The notes below the pieces were generated by a model. The model saw nothing but the letters and a program-made list of their open reading frames with translations, made no database searches and was not told the DNA's origin. This document shows, piece by piece, positions 34,601 to 44,811 of a DNA stretch of 64,000 bases. Source of the stretch: Eudorina sp. 2006-703-Eu-15 (lineage: Eukaryota > Chlorophyta > Chlorophyceae > Chlamydomonadales > Volvocaceae). Within the stretch, counting starts at the first letter, position 1; the number at the start of each line of letters is the position of its first letter. Made by a program: the position numbers and the translations under genes. Location of the stretch: contig BDSI01000009.1 of NCBI GenBank assembly GCA_003117195.1, positions 496,001-560,000 of the forward strand, written 5' to 3'.

Positions 34601-37600
34601 GGGGCAGTGCGGCCGTTGCACAGCGGCCGCCCAGTGGCGCCCCGGCCGGCCTCCCCAGATCACCCCCCCGCCCCGCCCCGCCCCGCCGCGCTCCACACCT
34701 CAGGCTTCCTTGCTCGCAGGTATTTACCCCAACATAAAGCCGTTACCGCTGACCCCAACCCCCGAACTTCCCCTCCAACCACCCTCTCCCCCCCAACCTC
34801 CCCCTCGCCCTCCCCCTCGCCCTCCCCCTCGCCCCCCTCTCCCCCGCCCCACCTGATGCAGCGCCTGCAGCGTGGGCCCCTGCACCAGTCGCAACACGGT
34901 CCGTCCAGGGAGGCCCGCCGCCTCCAGCAGCCAGCCAGGCACCTCCAGACCCTCGGGGACACCCCCCTCGCCACCCCCACCCCCACCCGCCGCGGCACCC
35001 GGCGGCGACCCCCCGCTCGATGCGGCGTGGGGCTGCACCCGGCGGCCGCCCCCGCCCCCGCCGCCGCCCCCGCCAGCTGCCCCGACTGCATCTCGTCTCC
35101 TGCGGCGCTGCAGGCCGATGTGGACCCAGTCGTCCAGGCGGCGGATGCTGGTGGCGGCGCGGATCACGGAACGTACGGCAGAACGTACGGCACTGAAGGA
35201 CAGGTCGGACGCCATGAAGAGGTCATCCGACGGGAAGAAGCTGCGGGGTTGGGGGTTGGGGAGTTGGTGGGGTTGGAGTTGAGTTGGGGATTGGGGAGTT
35301 GGTGGGGTTGGGGAGGACCCGGCTGTCTTGATGGACACCAACCATTAGGGGGTGGACCCGGGCACCGCAGCACCCAGGTGGTGGTGGTTAGCGAGGAACA
35401 CAACCCACACCCCACCCCGACCCGACCCAAGGTGGTGTCCTTCGTGATAATGAGATCCACCCGACCCACCCGCCCGCCCACACAGCATTTGAAATGCGCG
35501 CCGTTGAGCTGAGAACCAACAACCGGCTGGGCTAGGCCAAAGGCGAAAGGCGAGAGGCGGGCTCCTCCAGCACCAGCTCTCTAGGGGGGCCTAGACGGGA
35601 TACGATAACGTCCCGTGGGTCACTCCACGCCGTAGCCCGGGCCCCATTGGGGGGAGGTCGAACGAACCCCAGCTCCCCATGACCCCGACGAGTACATACC
35701 CCCCAGCAGGTGGGTGGGGGCGGGTGGGTGTGGGTGGGTGAGTGGGTGGGTGGGTATGTACTCGTCGGGGTCATGGGGAGCTGGGGTTCGTTCGACCTCC
35801 CCCCAATGGGGCCCGGGCTACAACCCACACCCACCCGCCCCCACCCACCTGCTCTTGACCGGGTCCCAGGGCACCTCCTCACTGTTGCGGCCCTGCAGCA
35901 GCGCAAGCACCACCACCACCACCACCGGGGCCGGGGTCGGGGTCGGGGTCGGGGGCCATCAGCAGAACCCCCAGGGGGGCAGGGAGGTGTATAGGAATGG
36001 TAGTCATTCCCAAGGGGGAGGGACGGTATAGGGATGATAGGGTTTCCCCGCCCTTTCCCTCCCGCCCCCAAATGCCGCCCGCTCCAGCCCCCTTCCCGTG
36101 ACACCCCCCTCCAGGAGCAGTCTCAGTGTGGCCCGTTGTGCGCCCCCCCCCCACACACACACCTGCAGCGCCGCCAGCAGCGCCAGCAACACCCGAGGCA
36201 GCGGCGTCACCCCGCCCGCCACCCGCAACGGCAGCCCCGCCGCCTTCACCAGCCTCGCCCGCAGGCTGTCCGGGTGGGCCAGCAGCCGCCGGGGGGCCAG
36301 GCGCGGGCGGCCGCTGGAGACGGGCGGGTCGGCCGCGACCTGAGACTGCTGCTGCTGGACATGGAGCTGCTGGACCAGTCTGACCGGAGGGCGGGGTGGG
36401 GGGCAGCAATGACGGCGGCGCCAAACGCGCAAGTCAGTCGACCGCCAACCACCCCAATCCGGAGTACATAGGTAGACACGTGCGCAGCCGCCTTCCGACG
36501 GTGGGGTCCAAACTGACAGGCGGGTGGACTTACCCGGTGCCCCCCGTAGGTGAGGTCGGTTGGGCCCCGGACTTGGGGCTGGTGACCTGAGGGATGCGGG
36601 GTGCGGGGTAAACACATACACACACATTTGGTGGTATGTTTCACAGGTCGCTTGCAGGAAAGGAAAACACACGCTTGTGCACGCACTGCCCCATCCCACC
36701 TCCCCCGGACGATTGGTCGGTGGGGAAGTGGGGACGTCTGGGGCCGGTTTCAGCCGTCCCAGACCTACCTGCTGTTTGCCTGGCTGGGCCAGGCTGGGCC
36801 GGACCATCGGGTCACCCACCCACATGCGGATTGGTGTGCCTCGGTCCCGCACCCGGAGCCTTCGAGCTCTGGCCCGGAGCGTTCCGGGCCTTACAAGCAT
36901 ATAACGCTGTTGGTCCCGGCCGTACTAAGGTACGGCAGTCGCCGTCATCACGTGCGGCACGACCGACCCCCTATCCCGACCGTTGGGCCCCACCCCACCC
37001 CACCCCACCCCACCCCACCCCACCCCAACCCACCCCACCCCAACCCACCCGGAAACTGCGGATAAGAGTCCTTAACAGGGCTGGAGCTTCCCCAACCGCA
37101 TGTCGATCAAGGCGGCGCAGAACGGAGCGGACCGGGCCGGACAACCCCACTTCTGAAACACCTGGCCCCACCGACCGATTGGAGTGACAGGAGTCACCCA
37201 ACCGGAGTCACCCAACCGGGACCTCCGCCCTCTGCTCCTTTGGTTGCGTGCTTCTTGTGCCCCAGGTCCACTGCTGGACCCGCGGGCAGGTCGGATGCCG
37301 GCTGACTGGCGGACTGGCTGACTGGCTCCCGGGCCTTGCTGGTGACATCCGCACCCAATGTGACAAGAGACCACGTCAGTCGCACCTCGGCTTCTGCCCC
37401 CTTCAGTTCCACATCCTCCCCTGCCCCTGTCTCCCTCCCCAGCCCCCACCTGCACCCCGGCCCACACCGCCGCCGCGCCGCCAGCCCGTGCGTTGCCCGG
37501 TGGCGACGTCAGACCGCCCGCTCCCGCCGCCGCCGCCGCCGCCGCCAGGCCGCCCTGCCTGAAGATCTGACCCCCCGCTGCTCCGCCGCCGCCCGCCGCT

Positions 37601-39117
37601 GGCCCCGGGAGAGCCGTCCGCTCGTCGTCGCTCCAGTCACTCAGAGACGACTCTGAGCCGTACCCCCCGGGGCGCCCCTCCCCCCCTCCCTCCTCCTCCT
37701 CGGAGGTGCTGGCCTCAGCTCGGAGGAGGGCCATCAGCGCCTCCTCCTCCGCGGCCTTCTGGGCCGCCACGGCGGCCTCTTCCGCCAGCCGCGCCTCCCG
37801 TACTTGCCGTACGATCGCGGCGGCGCGCTCCAGGGAAGTGTCCAGCGGCCGGCCCGCGAGCGCCATGAGGAGGTGCAGGATGCGCGCCTCTGTTTCGGGG
37901 TAGTCACCCTAGGGTGGGGTGGGGTAGGGTGGCGGGAGGTGGGGTGGGGTGGGGTAGGTGGGAGGCGGGGTGTCAGACGGGAAGGGAATGTTGCCGGAGC
38001 TCCGGGGGGTCACGGGTCCCCAACCGGATACTGCAACCCACCCTACCCCCCCGCTGGTCGGGTTTGTCGCAGGGCATGCACCCGACCATGTTCCTGACCT
38101 ACGATGATGAAACATCGGCACACGAACACGCACGTACAGGGTGCTGGACTCCTCCGTTCGCGCGGCCCAGTCAACCCTTGATACGCCACAGGGGAGCTTC
38201 AACAGCACTTGTATTGCGCTACAAGGTAAGGAGCAGCAAGCGGGTCCTGGAACACACGCTGTGCACCCCGCCTGTCGCTCGGTCCCGCCCCTTGACCCCT
38301 TGACCCCTTGCAAATAACACGTTACACTCGAGGCGCCATGTTCGTCTTGTTATTATTAAGGATGTTACAGCGGACCCCACGGGTTCGTCTTGCGTCAGGA
38401 CCCGTCCGTTGCCAAACCCGCTCCACAGAGAGGCCATGGGCTCCCGGCATCGACCCCTCCCCCCCCAAGGGGGAAAGCGCACGTAGTCACCTGGAGCCCC
38501 AGCCGCTTGACCTCCGCGACCAGCGCCCGCAGCCGCATCGCTTTGTCGGCCTGTGAGTCTACCTCGCATCGGTGCGCCAGACTGCGGGGGTGGGGGTGGG
38601 GGGTTTGAACACGGGACACCATGAAATCGCTCGGCTCCGCGAGCCGCGAGCAGTCCGAGGGGGAAGGAGGGGGTCTCGGCAACGAGGATGGCAGAGGCCG
38701 CATATGAAGCATCCGGCTCCCAGGATCACCTTCCGGACACAGGCGTTTAAACCTGCAGACCCGGTGCCTCGCAGGAAGGAGGAAGCTCCCCTGAACCTCG
38801 GCCGTCGCACCGCCAGGACAACCCAGGCCCTCAACTGCAAGGTGTCGTACCAACCTCTCGAACCAGTCCTCAGCATCCCGTGGATTGACGTCAAATGCCG
38901 GTTCAGATAGGCTTTGAGCGACAAAATTAAAGGCGAGGTTGAAGTTATCTCGATCCGAGTCCTGCGTACGCAAGCGCAAACTCCTAAGTTGGACTGCACA
39001 CAGGCGGGAGAACAAAGCTTAAAAGCCGACCTGCAGTCCTGGTAAGAAAGACGACACAAGCTTTCGGCAAAGCGCTTGACGCTTTGCCTGCTGCTTCGCC
39101 TTGAATTTTGACGCCAT
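22698..39117 (-). CDS. TUBGCP5: Gamma-tubulin complex component 5-like protein (GCP5)
   Basis: Exons 5' to 3': 39117-39031, 38961-38855, 38581-38491, 37908-37450, 36586-36534, 36379-36163, 35892-35849, 35240-34853, 34343-33792, 33266-32964, 32218-31909, 31202-30125, 29259-28944, 28415-28359, 27704-27558, 27194-26901, 26658-26536, 26045-25455, 24848-24766, 24307-24196, 23941-23762, 23165-22698 (about 2019 aa). GCP landmarks: N-terminal NFNLAFNFVAQ and DVN with GCP5 spacing to the ILHLLMAL helix; LEGLAEWLW then SDFFIVR; FWREGY; VPGIMAAGKSLRLR; FMLQLRWVRTAL; MATLEQWVATQLV; SLDDVCEAHSSYTVTLLRRC; C-terminal LLMRLNYNECYS. GCP proteins build the ring that nucleates microtubules at basal bodies and spindle poles. 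Animal GCP5 is near 1000 aa; the excess here is Gly/Ala/Ser/His-rich insertions, the largest in exon 12 (about residues 880-1229). The donor at 30125 is the weakest junction. Confidence 0.88.
24923..24965. repeat. (GGCAG)n pentanucleotide repeat in a GCP5 intron
   Basis: About eight GGCAG units in a G-rich purine tract, between the exons at 25455-26045 and 24766-24848. Confidence 0.8.
26058..26092 (-). repeat. Single terminus of the intronic TIR element
   Basis: GGGTATATAGGAAATTGGTA followed by GACGGGATGG on the plus strand, next to the acceptor of the intron between the exons at 26536-26658 and 25455-26045. Matches the terminus of the elements at 32258 and 54146; the partner end is not visible. 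Confidence 0.5.
29295..29330 (-). repeat. Degenerate terminus of the intronic TIR element
   Basis: GGGTATCGGAATTTGGTTGA followed by CATATTGG on the plus strand, again close to the acceptor of a GCP5 intron (exon 28944-29259). Diverged from the consensus GGTATAGGAAATTGGTAGAC. Confidence 0.4.
31815..31872 (-). repeat. Degenerate terminus of the intronic TIR element, donor side
   Basis: Plus-strand GCGCAGTAAGTGTAAG, then AATTATGTCCACCAATTCCC and TGTAG. This resembles the right terminus of the element at 32734-32783 and lies near the donor of the GCP5 intron after the exon at 31909-32218. Confidence 0.4.
32258..32783. mobile_element. Intron-resident element with about 46-bp terminal inverted repeats
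   Basis: Left end: GGTATAGGAAATTGGTAGAC, then GTATTGAAG, then CTGCGCTGCTGCCAGAGGG. Right end: CCCTCTGGCAGCAGCGCAG, then TTTAAACCCGTCAA, then CCAATTTCCTATACC, which is the reverse complement of the left end apart from a few bases. The element occupies 526 of the 745 bp of the GCP5 intron between exons 32964-33266 and 31909-32218. It encodes no protein. Structure and placement suggest a MITE-like or introner-type element. Confidence 0.55.
34395..34465 (-). repeat. Terminus of the intronic TIR element in the next GCP5 intron
   Basis: AAGGGAAATTGGTAGACATA then TCTATACTGCGCTGCTGCCA then GAGCGAATATCTGAT. The interior GAGCGAATATC block is also present in the copy at 54146-54617. The second terminus was not found in this intron (34344-34852). 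Confidence 0.5.
35632..35821. repeat. Perfect 70-bp inverted repeat with 50-bp loop in a GCP5 intron
   Basis: Arms are 35632-35701 and 35752-35821. The left arm begins GTAGCCCGGGCCCCATTGG and the right arm ends with its exact reverse complement; I compared them base by base and found no mismatch. The loop (35702-35751) is a GTGGG-rich tract. It lies wholly inside the intron between exons 35849-35892 and 34853-35240. The transcript would fold into a long perfect hairpin. Confidence 0.9.
36989..37050. repeat. (CACCC)n tract in a GCP5 intron
   Basis: A pentanucleotide CACCC/AACCC run in the intron between exons 37450-37908 and 36534-36586. On the transcribed strand it is a GGGTG-rich repeat. 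Confidence 0.8.
38345..38450 (-). repeat. LINE 3'-end fragment inside a GCP5 intron
   Basis: On the minus strand GACGAACCCGTGGGGTCCGC is followed by TGTAACATCCTTAATAATAA. The GGGGTCCGCTGTAA terminus identifies the same LINE family as at 1392. It sits in the intron between exons 38491-38581 and 37450-37908, in the sense orientation of the gene. Confidence 0.65.
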
Positions 39118-40817
39118 CGCGACGACTATATATGCAGCGCTACTACATCGTTGAGATATAAGAAGTGATTCCTTTTGCACAATCTCATGCAGATGGCTCA
39201 GTTCAGAAAGCCAAGGCAAAATTGACAACTGCGCGGGAAAACGCCGTACGATTTTGGTTTTGTTGGGTTCCACAGCCCACTGAGGCTTTGCGCTTTGAAC
39301 ATCCAGTTTTCAGGAGGTGATATATGCGTGGGATGATGTGTCTTTCGAATGCGCCTCAGGCGCAAGGCAATGCAGGCTTGCTTAGGTTTGGTGCTAAAAA
39401 CACCACTGTCGTGCACCGATGACGGCACGGCAATTCTGTGGCGCCGTCAACCGACAGCTGGTGGACGCCTCAGTCAGGTTAACAGCTCTACGCCCATACG
39501 CGCGAAGCTCGGTAGCAGCTTAACACTTCAGCAGGATACATCAGCCCAGAATCCCAATCCGCGGAATGCCTTTGTCCGGCGCAGTACGATCAGCATGGGT
39601 ATTCCCTGTGGCAAGATATGTGCCGAGCCGTCATCGGGCCCTGACAGCACTACCCGTACATAACAGCGCACCGGGGCATCGGTTTGAGGCTGGCTCCTGC
39701 AGAGGTGATGTTCCACGCTCCCAGGACAGCCACAATGGCCCAGCCCATGTCCCTCATTAGCGCCCAGCACCCGTGGGGCAAGGCGCACGCAGCCACCGCC
39801 TATGGGATGTCTTTTCCAGGCAACCATGCTGGTCGTTGCGGTCGTTGGACTCCAGATGCGTACGACCGTCCTCGCAAACGCACATGCAATCGGAAGAGGG
39901 TCTTGCAGAGGGTCTTGCAGCGTCACATACGGTTTCATGATTATTCCAGGGATCATCCCGGATCATCGAATGGCCCTGACAGGTAGTTAAAAATGCCCAA
40001 CTGGGCACCTTCGCCCACGAATGCCGAAGCAGAACTGAAGCATGGGGAGCACGTACCACTCGGCCTTCACCAACCTGCAACACAACAAACGCCCCCACTT
40101 GGGCAGGAACAGGTTGGCACATGGGCATTTCCGGGCGCAGCTAAGCTCCACTTGCACGGTACGCACCCTTGCCTTGCCACCGAGACACACTCACATAGGT
40201 GACACATCCCAGCTGTCAGACCCTGGGACAGTGGGCCATGACAGGGAGCCTTGGCTAGGGGGCTTGGGGCCCTCGGCCCCCGGTACCAGGTAGGCCCGCG
40301 TCGCTCCGAAGGACGCAGCAGAGTATGCGGTGGTCAGCACTGCCCCTGGTGTTTGGTCTCTGGGGCTCAACGGGCACGGCTGACGGCTCATTCAAGACCC
40401 TGGTGATGCGGCACGAACCCCCATTCGTACCACTGGCCATACACCGCGCCGCTGCATCCCCCCATCGCCAACGACACCTTCAGCGCCACACCCCTGAGCC
40501 GCCCGCGACCCGTGCGCGCCGGGAGAAGGGGTTGCCTTCCCTGCTACCCACCCGCCACCCGCCAACCAAGCGCTACCTGCCAGCCAAGTTGCCGTGATAC
40601 CCAAACGACCAAGTCGGTTGCCCGACTGAACGTGAGTGGCCGGACTCGGCCAACGGGGCGTCAATACCGACCTGTCCACATCCACACTGGGACACAGTCA
40701 CGAAGTATCCCCCATCGGGTCAAAAGCGGCCCCAGCTCGCGGAACCGCATCTCGCGCGAGCCGGCATGCCGCCGCCCCCGCCGCCCTCCTTGGTGGCGGG
40801 TCCTTCAGGTGCCACCC
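39118..40817. other. Intergenic between NFKBIL1-like and GCP5 genes
   Basis: No conserved coding segment. Base composition is less GC-rich at 38.9-39.5 kb, consistent with the promoter and 5' UTR of the GCP5 gene, which reads leftward from 39117. The right part should hold the 3' UTR of the NFKBIL1-like gene; no close TGTAA was seen. Confidence 0.4.
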
Positions 40818-43800
40818 CTACGCGGCTCCCCGACGCCCCAGCACCTGCGTCAGGACCTGCGCCAGCTGCTGCACTCGCGACAGCGCCGCATCTCGGTGCC
40901 CCGGCCCCCCCGCCGCCGCCAGTCGGCCGCCGAACCGCGCCCCGAACTTGTCCGGGTGCCATCGCAGCATCTGCGCGCCCGCAAAGAGCAGTGAGAGGCG
41001 ATGGGAGTAGTATAGGTATTTGGGAGGGAAACATGACGGAACCCAAGCGCAGCACGGACTCTGTGGAGTGCATCGATGCTGGTGGTGTGTGCACATGTGG
41101 GCTGTGCTGCTGCTGGAGGCGCTCACAAGGGATCGATCGTCCGCCGTCCGTTGGTGAGGACAACGAGGCGTTCCTCCCACCAACCCGCCTGCAGCACGCA
41201 AGCGGCGTTCTATCCTTCCATCCCTCCTGCCGTAGGACCCCCCGCCCGCCCGCAAGGGATCTCACCTCCGCGCGCAGGCGTTTCTTGACGTCCGCAGGCC
41301 CGGTGGCGCCCAGCAGAAGGAAGTCGCGGAGGGCCTCCGCTGACGGCGGCGGCGGCGGCGGCGGCGGGGCGGCGGCGGCGGGGGCAGGAGCGGTGACGGC
41401 GACGGCCCCGGCAGCAGTTTGGTCGTCGCCTCCGCGGGGCCGACACGTGCGGCGGGGGGCGCCGACGGCATCTCCAGCGGCCAGGGGATGTCCCAGTAGC
41501 GGAGCGGCGCCCCGACACCGCCGCCGCCGCCTCCACCGCCGCCGCCGCCGCCGCTACCGCCGCCGCCCAACGTCTCCGAGTCGAGCTGAGCCCAGCGCTC
41601 GTCGTACGCCACACGCGCGGCCGTCAGGTCCAACGGAGGCGCCGCGGGCCCCGCCTATAAGTACGACACACGGCAGTGAAGGGCCGTGATGAGAAGATTG
41701 CTGGGTTCGTCTGGGTTATGGCCGTGCCGGTCGGCACATCGCCTGGCGCGTAGTCGGGCATGCGTGTTTTACATTTCACATGCTGTACGTACGACACATG
41801 GCCGCCTGCGGCCCGGCCGTTAAGTCATTCACTGCTGCCCAAGTACTTGAGCATAGCGGCCCTCTTGCTGCACTAAGGCCGCATCCAAGCGGCCCTCACC
41901 CGGTTGACAACCGACAGAGGGGTGTGAAGCGCGAGCCCGGCGGCGAAAGGTAAGACGCCGTGTGCCGTACCTCGATCGCCGCGAATGTACGGCGTCGCCA
42001 CGCTGCGTCCTTGGCCTGCTCCTCCTGTGCAGACGAGGAGGGGGTGCATGGGAGCGGGGGCGCACCCGGGGACTGTGGGGCGCGGATCCGCCCGGGACTG
42101 CGGACAGCATGGCCGTCCGCTCAAGCTGGTGCCGTACAAGCAGTACTGCATTCCGCCAACGTCACCCCGATGCTGCACACTCACGGTAATACGGTATGTC
42201 GATACGGCACCCCGCGCAGGTCCCCTCCATAAGGCCCCCTTGAGGTCCCCGCCAAAGCGCCAATGAACCAGCATCACCCCACCACGCTTGGATGCACCCC
42301 TCCCCGTAGCTCCCGCGGACCCCTTCCTCGGCCTGCCGCTGCCCGCGTGCCGTACCACCGCACACCAGCTGTGAAGTTGCCGCCATGCCGTACCTGCAGT
42401 ATGCGTTGACTTCGCTCCGCGGCCTCCGCGGCCTTCCGCGCCGCCTCCGCCCGCAGGTCCGCGGCGAACGCGGCGGCGCTGGAGGCGGCCGCAGCGCGCC
42501 GGCGGCCACTCATCTCGCGCCACAGCCTGTCCGCCCACTCGTCGTCATCCTCACGCCCTGCGCCACAGCCGCGGCCGCGGGCAGCGCTTTACGTTGGACT
42601 GAGGAACGTGAAGGCCGATATGGGACCGCCGATGTGCGATCTGAACCTGCTCCCACGACACAGATGCCCTGAGGTTACGCACATTCGGGCATCTGTCGGC
42701 CGCTGCCGTGCCTGTTGCATGAAACGCACGCTGCCTTGCCTGCCGACGAACACACACCCTCGTGGTAACTGGTTTGAGGCGGGTGAGATTCTCGCTAAAC
42801 ACACCTCGTGGCTCAGTTCTCCTTAACACCCTCGCTAAACACCCTCACCCTCACCCTCGCTAAACACCCTCACCAAACACGCACTGGGAGGGAGGGACTC
42901 TCCGGCGAGGTCTTGCCTAAACACAGTCCCCCGAATCACATTTTTCACATGGCGTTGTGGCAGTGATGTGCACCCGGGACACAGCCACGACCCCGTAAGA
43001 CAAGGGCGTGATCCCTTGCAGCACAAGCACCGCACTGAAGGCAATGAGGAAGGGAGGGGTGTGTGTGAAGGCGTGGGGTCCCCATCTGGGCGTTCAGGTC
43101 ACGTCGCTGCAGCCTAGCGTGCGCCCTGCAGCGCGCAGGAGCCGGGGGCCGGGGGCCGGGGGAGTCCGAGGAATCCCGGTAGGCCGCGTACCGGAGCGCC
43201 CGGGCGCCGCCTCCGTGTCCTCCCATCCTTCGCAGCCGCCCTCTCCGTCGCTGAGCTCCTCCCGCAGTCGCCGCCGCCAACGAGCCTCATCATCACCATC
43301 GTCTTCAGCCTCATGCTCCGCCCCCCGCTCCGCGGCGGCCCTACCTTGGCGTCCCAATCCACCTGGTCGTTGGTGGTTGATGGTTGAGCAACACAGAGGT
43401 GTTGAGCAAAACGGGATGCGGACTCAGGGGCCGTTGGACACTTGCGCCCGATGCGCGTGCGTACGACCCGCCGTTCGTCCCCTGTATGGCAGCCACGCTG
43501 ATCGGAAAAGCGGCGCCTCACCCTGAACCACACACACCTTACCGAGAGCGCCATGACAGCGTTTTCCCCTTCACCGCAGCATTTCTTTTTATCTTACGGA
43601 TGGGGAACCAGATGACATGATATACGCGCACACGGGCAACTGTTGGGCACTGCCGCACTCCCGCAAGCGTTCACACCGTTACGAGCCACGTCTCGTCCCC
43701 AACGGGCCCCGCTGCCGTACCTGTGCCGCCGCCCTCAGCGCTTCCCCTCAGCGCTGCAGCCATGAGGTCCCGCAGCGTCGCTCCGTCGGCGCCCCGCATG

Positions 43801-44811
43801 TCCAGGGACGGCGCCCCTGCCCCCTGAACCGGGGCGGAGGTGACGGTGACCGGTGACCCGCGACCGGTGACCGGTGACCGGGGGTCTCCATTCGGTGGGG
43901 AGAACCAGGCTGACACACCGTGTTCCAACAGGCCACACGAGATCACAAGACGAACACGGAAAATGGCGTGCGGCTGCGAGTGTGTCCTGCAGCGATCTGC
44001 CTGCCTGCCTGCCTGCCCTGCTGCCTACCTACTTACCTACCTCCTACCGCCTACCTACCTACCTACCTACCTACCTACCTACCTACCTACCTACCTACCT
44101 ACCTACCTACCTACCTACCTACCTACCTACCTACCTACCTACCTACCTACCTACCTACCTACCTACCTACCTACCTACCTACCTACCTACCTACCTACCT
44201 ACCTACCTACCTACCTACCTACCTACCTACCTACCTACCTACCTACCTACCTACCTACCTACCTACCTACCTACCTACCTACCTGCAGTGCCTCCGCAAG
44301 GGCCTCCAGATGCCCCCCTCGAGCCGCCAGGTGGGCTGGGGTGTCACCCCACGAGTCGACTGCCGACGCGGGCGCGCCGTAGCGCAGCAGCGACGCCACC
44401 GCATCCCCCTGGCCGCATGCGCACGCCTGCCGGGTGAGCCGGCCGTCAAGCTGAATACCCAAATAATGAGGGGAGCTGCGGCCCGGGGATCGCATCATGT
44501 TGTGGCATAGTGCTACGGCAGCCCGTACCCGTCCGTACACCCACATGGTGGAGCAGGGTGCGACCCTGACGGTCGCCAGCGGCCAGATCCACTGACGGCT
44601 TGGTGCGCCGAATCAGCTTGCGGAGGCGGCTGGCGTTTCCCCGGGTGACGTATTCAAGGGCCTTGAGCTGGAACTGTACCGGGCCTGGGCTGCGGCTGCC
44701 GCTCCGATTTCGGCTCCTGCTGCGACGCCGGCGTCGAGGACTTGCATCTTCGCTTGGTTCTGAGGGGCTGCTGTGCCGGGCTCGCCGCTTCGCAGTCTTA
44801 CGTTTGCCCAT
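40818..44811 (-). CDS. NFKBIL1: NF-kappa-B inhibitor-like protein 1 homologue (ankyrin + J-like C-terminus)
   Basis: Exons: 44811-44545, 44426-44283, 43823-43721, 43362-43192, 42557-42394, 41654-41447, 41339-41266, 40970-40818 (about 427 aa; the animal protein is near 380). Residues 1-40 are basic and RS-rich ([16 protein letters not shown]). Ankyrin repeats follow ([26 protein letters not shown]). The middle is charged and alpha-helical ([26 protein letters not shown]). Then come the family hallmark YWDIPWP (animal FGDVPWP) and the C-terminal [13 protein letters not shown] with a helix, resembling a degenerate J domain. In animals the protein is nuclear and linked to splicing regulation; the RS stretch agrees with that. 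A poly-Gly insertion precedes YWDIPWP. The 41447/41339 junction lies in a CCG tract and could instead be an indel. Confidence 0.88.
44051..44282. repeat. (CTAC)n tetranucleotide array abutting a splice donor
   Basis: About 58 perfect CTAC units, with a looser CCTG/CTAC start from about 43998. On the gene strand the array reads (GTAG)n and begins directly at the exon end (CTGCAG then GTAGGTAGG) of the second NFKBIL1-like exon. The apparent repeated Tyr-Leu-Pro-Thr peptide on the plus strand is a translation artefact. Confidence 0.97.

Noticed and set aside
38854..39015. GCP5 start near 39015
   Set aside because: The codon at 39015 is TTG. A real ATG at 39117 opens an exon whose 69-bp intron joins in phase to the conserved NFNLAFNF segment.
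43998..44282. Telomere-like or CRISPR-like array
   Set aside because: Simple CTAC units without spacers; not the TTTTAGGG telomere repeat of these algae and not a spacer-repeat structure.
43874..44437. Plus-strand open frames encoding long Tyr-Leu-Pro-Thr repeats
   Set aside because: Produced entirely by the (CTAC)n microsatellite; no flanking coding signal.
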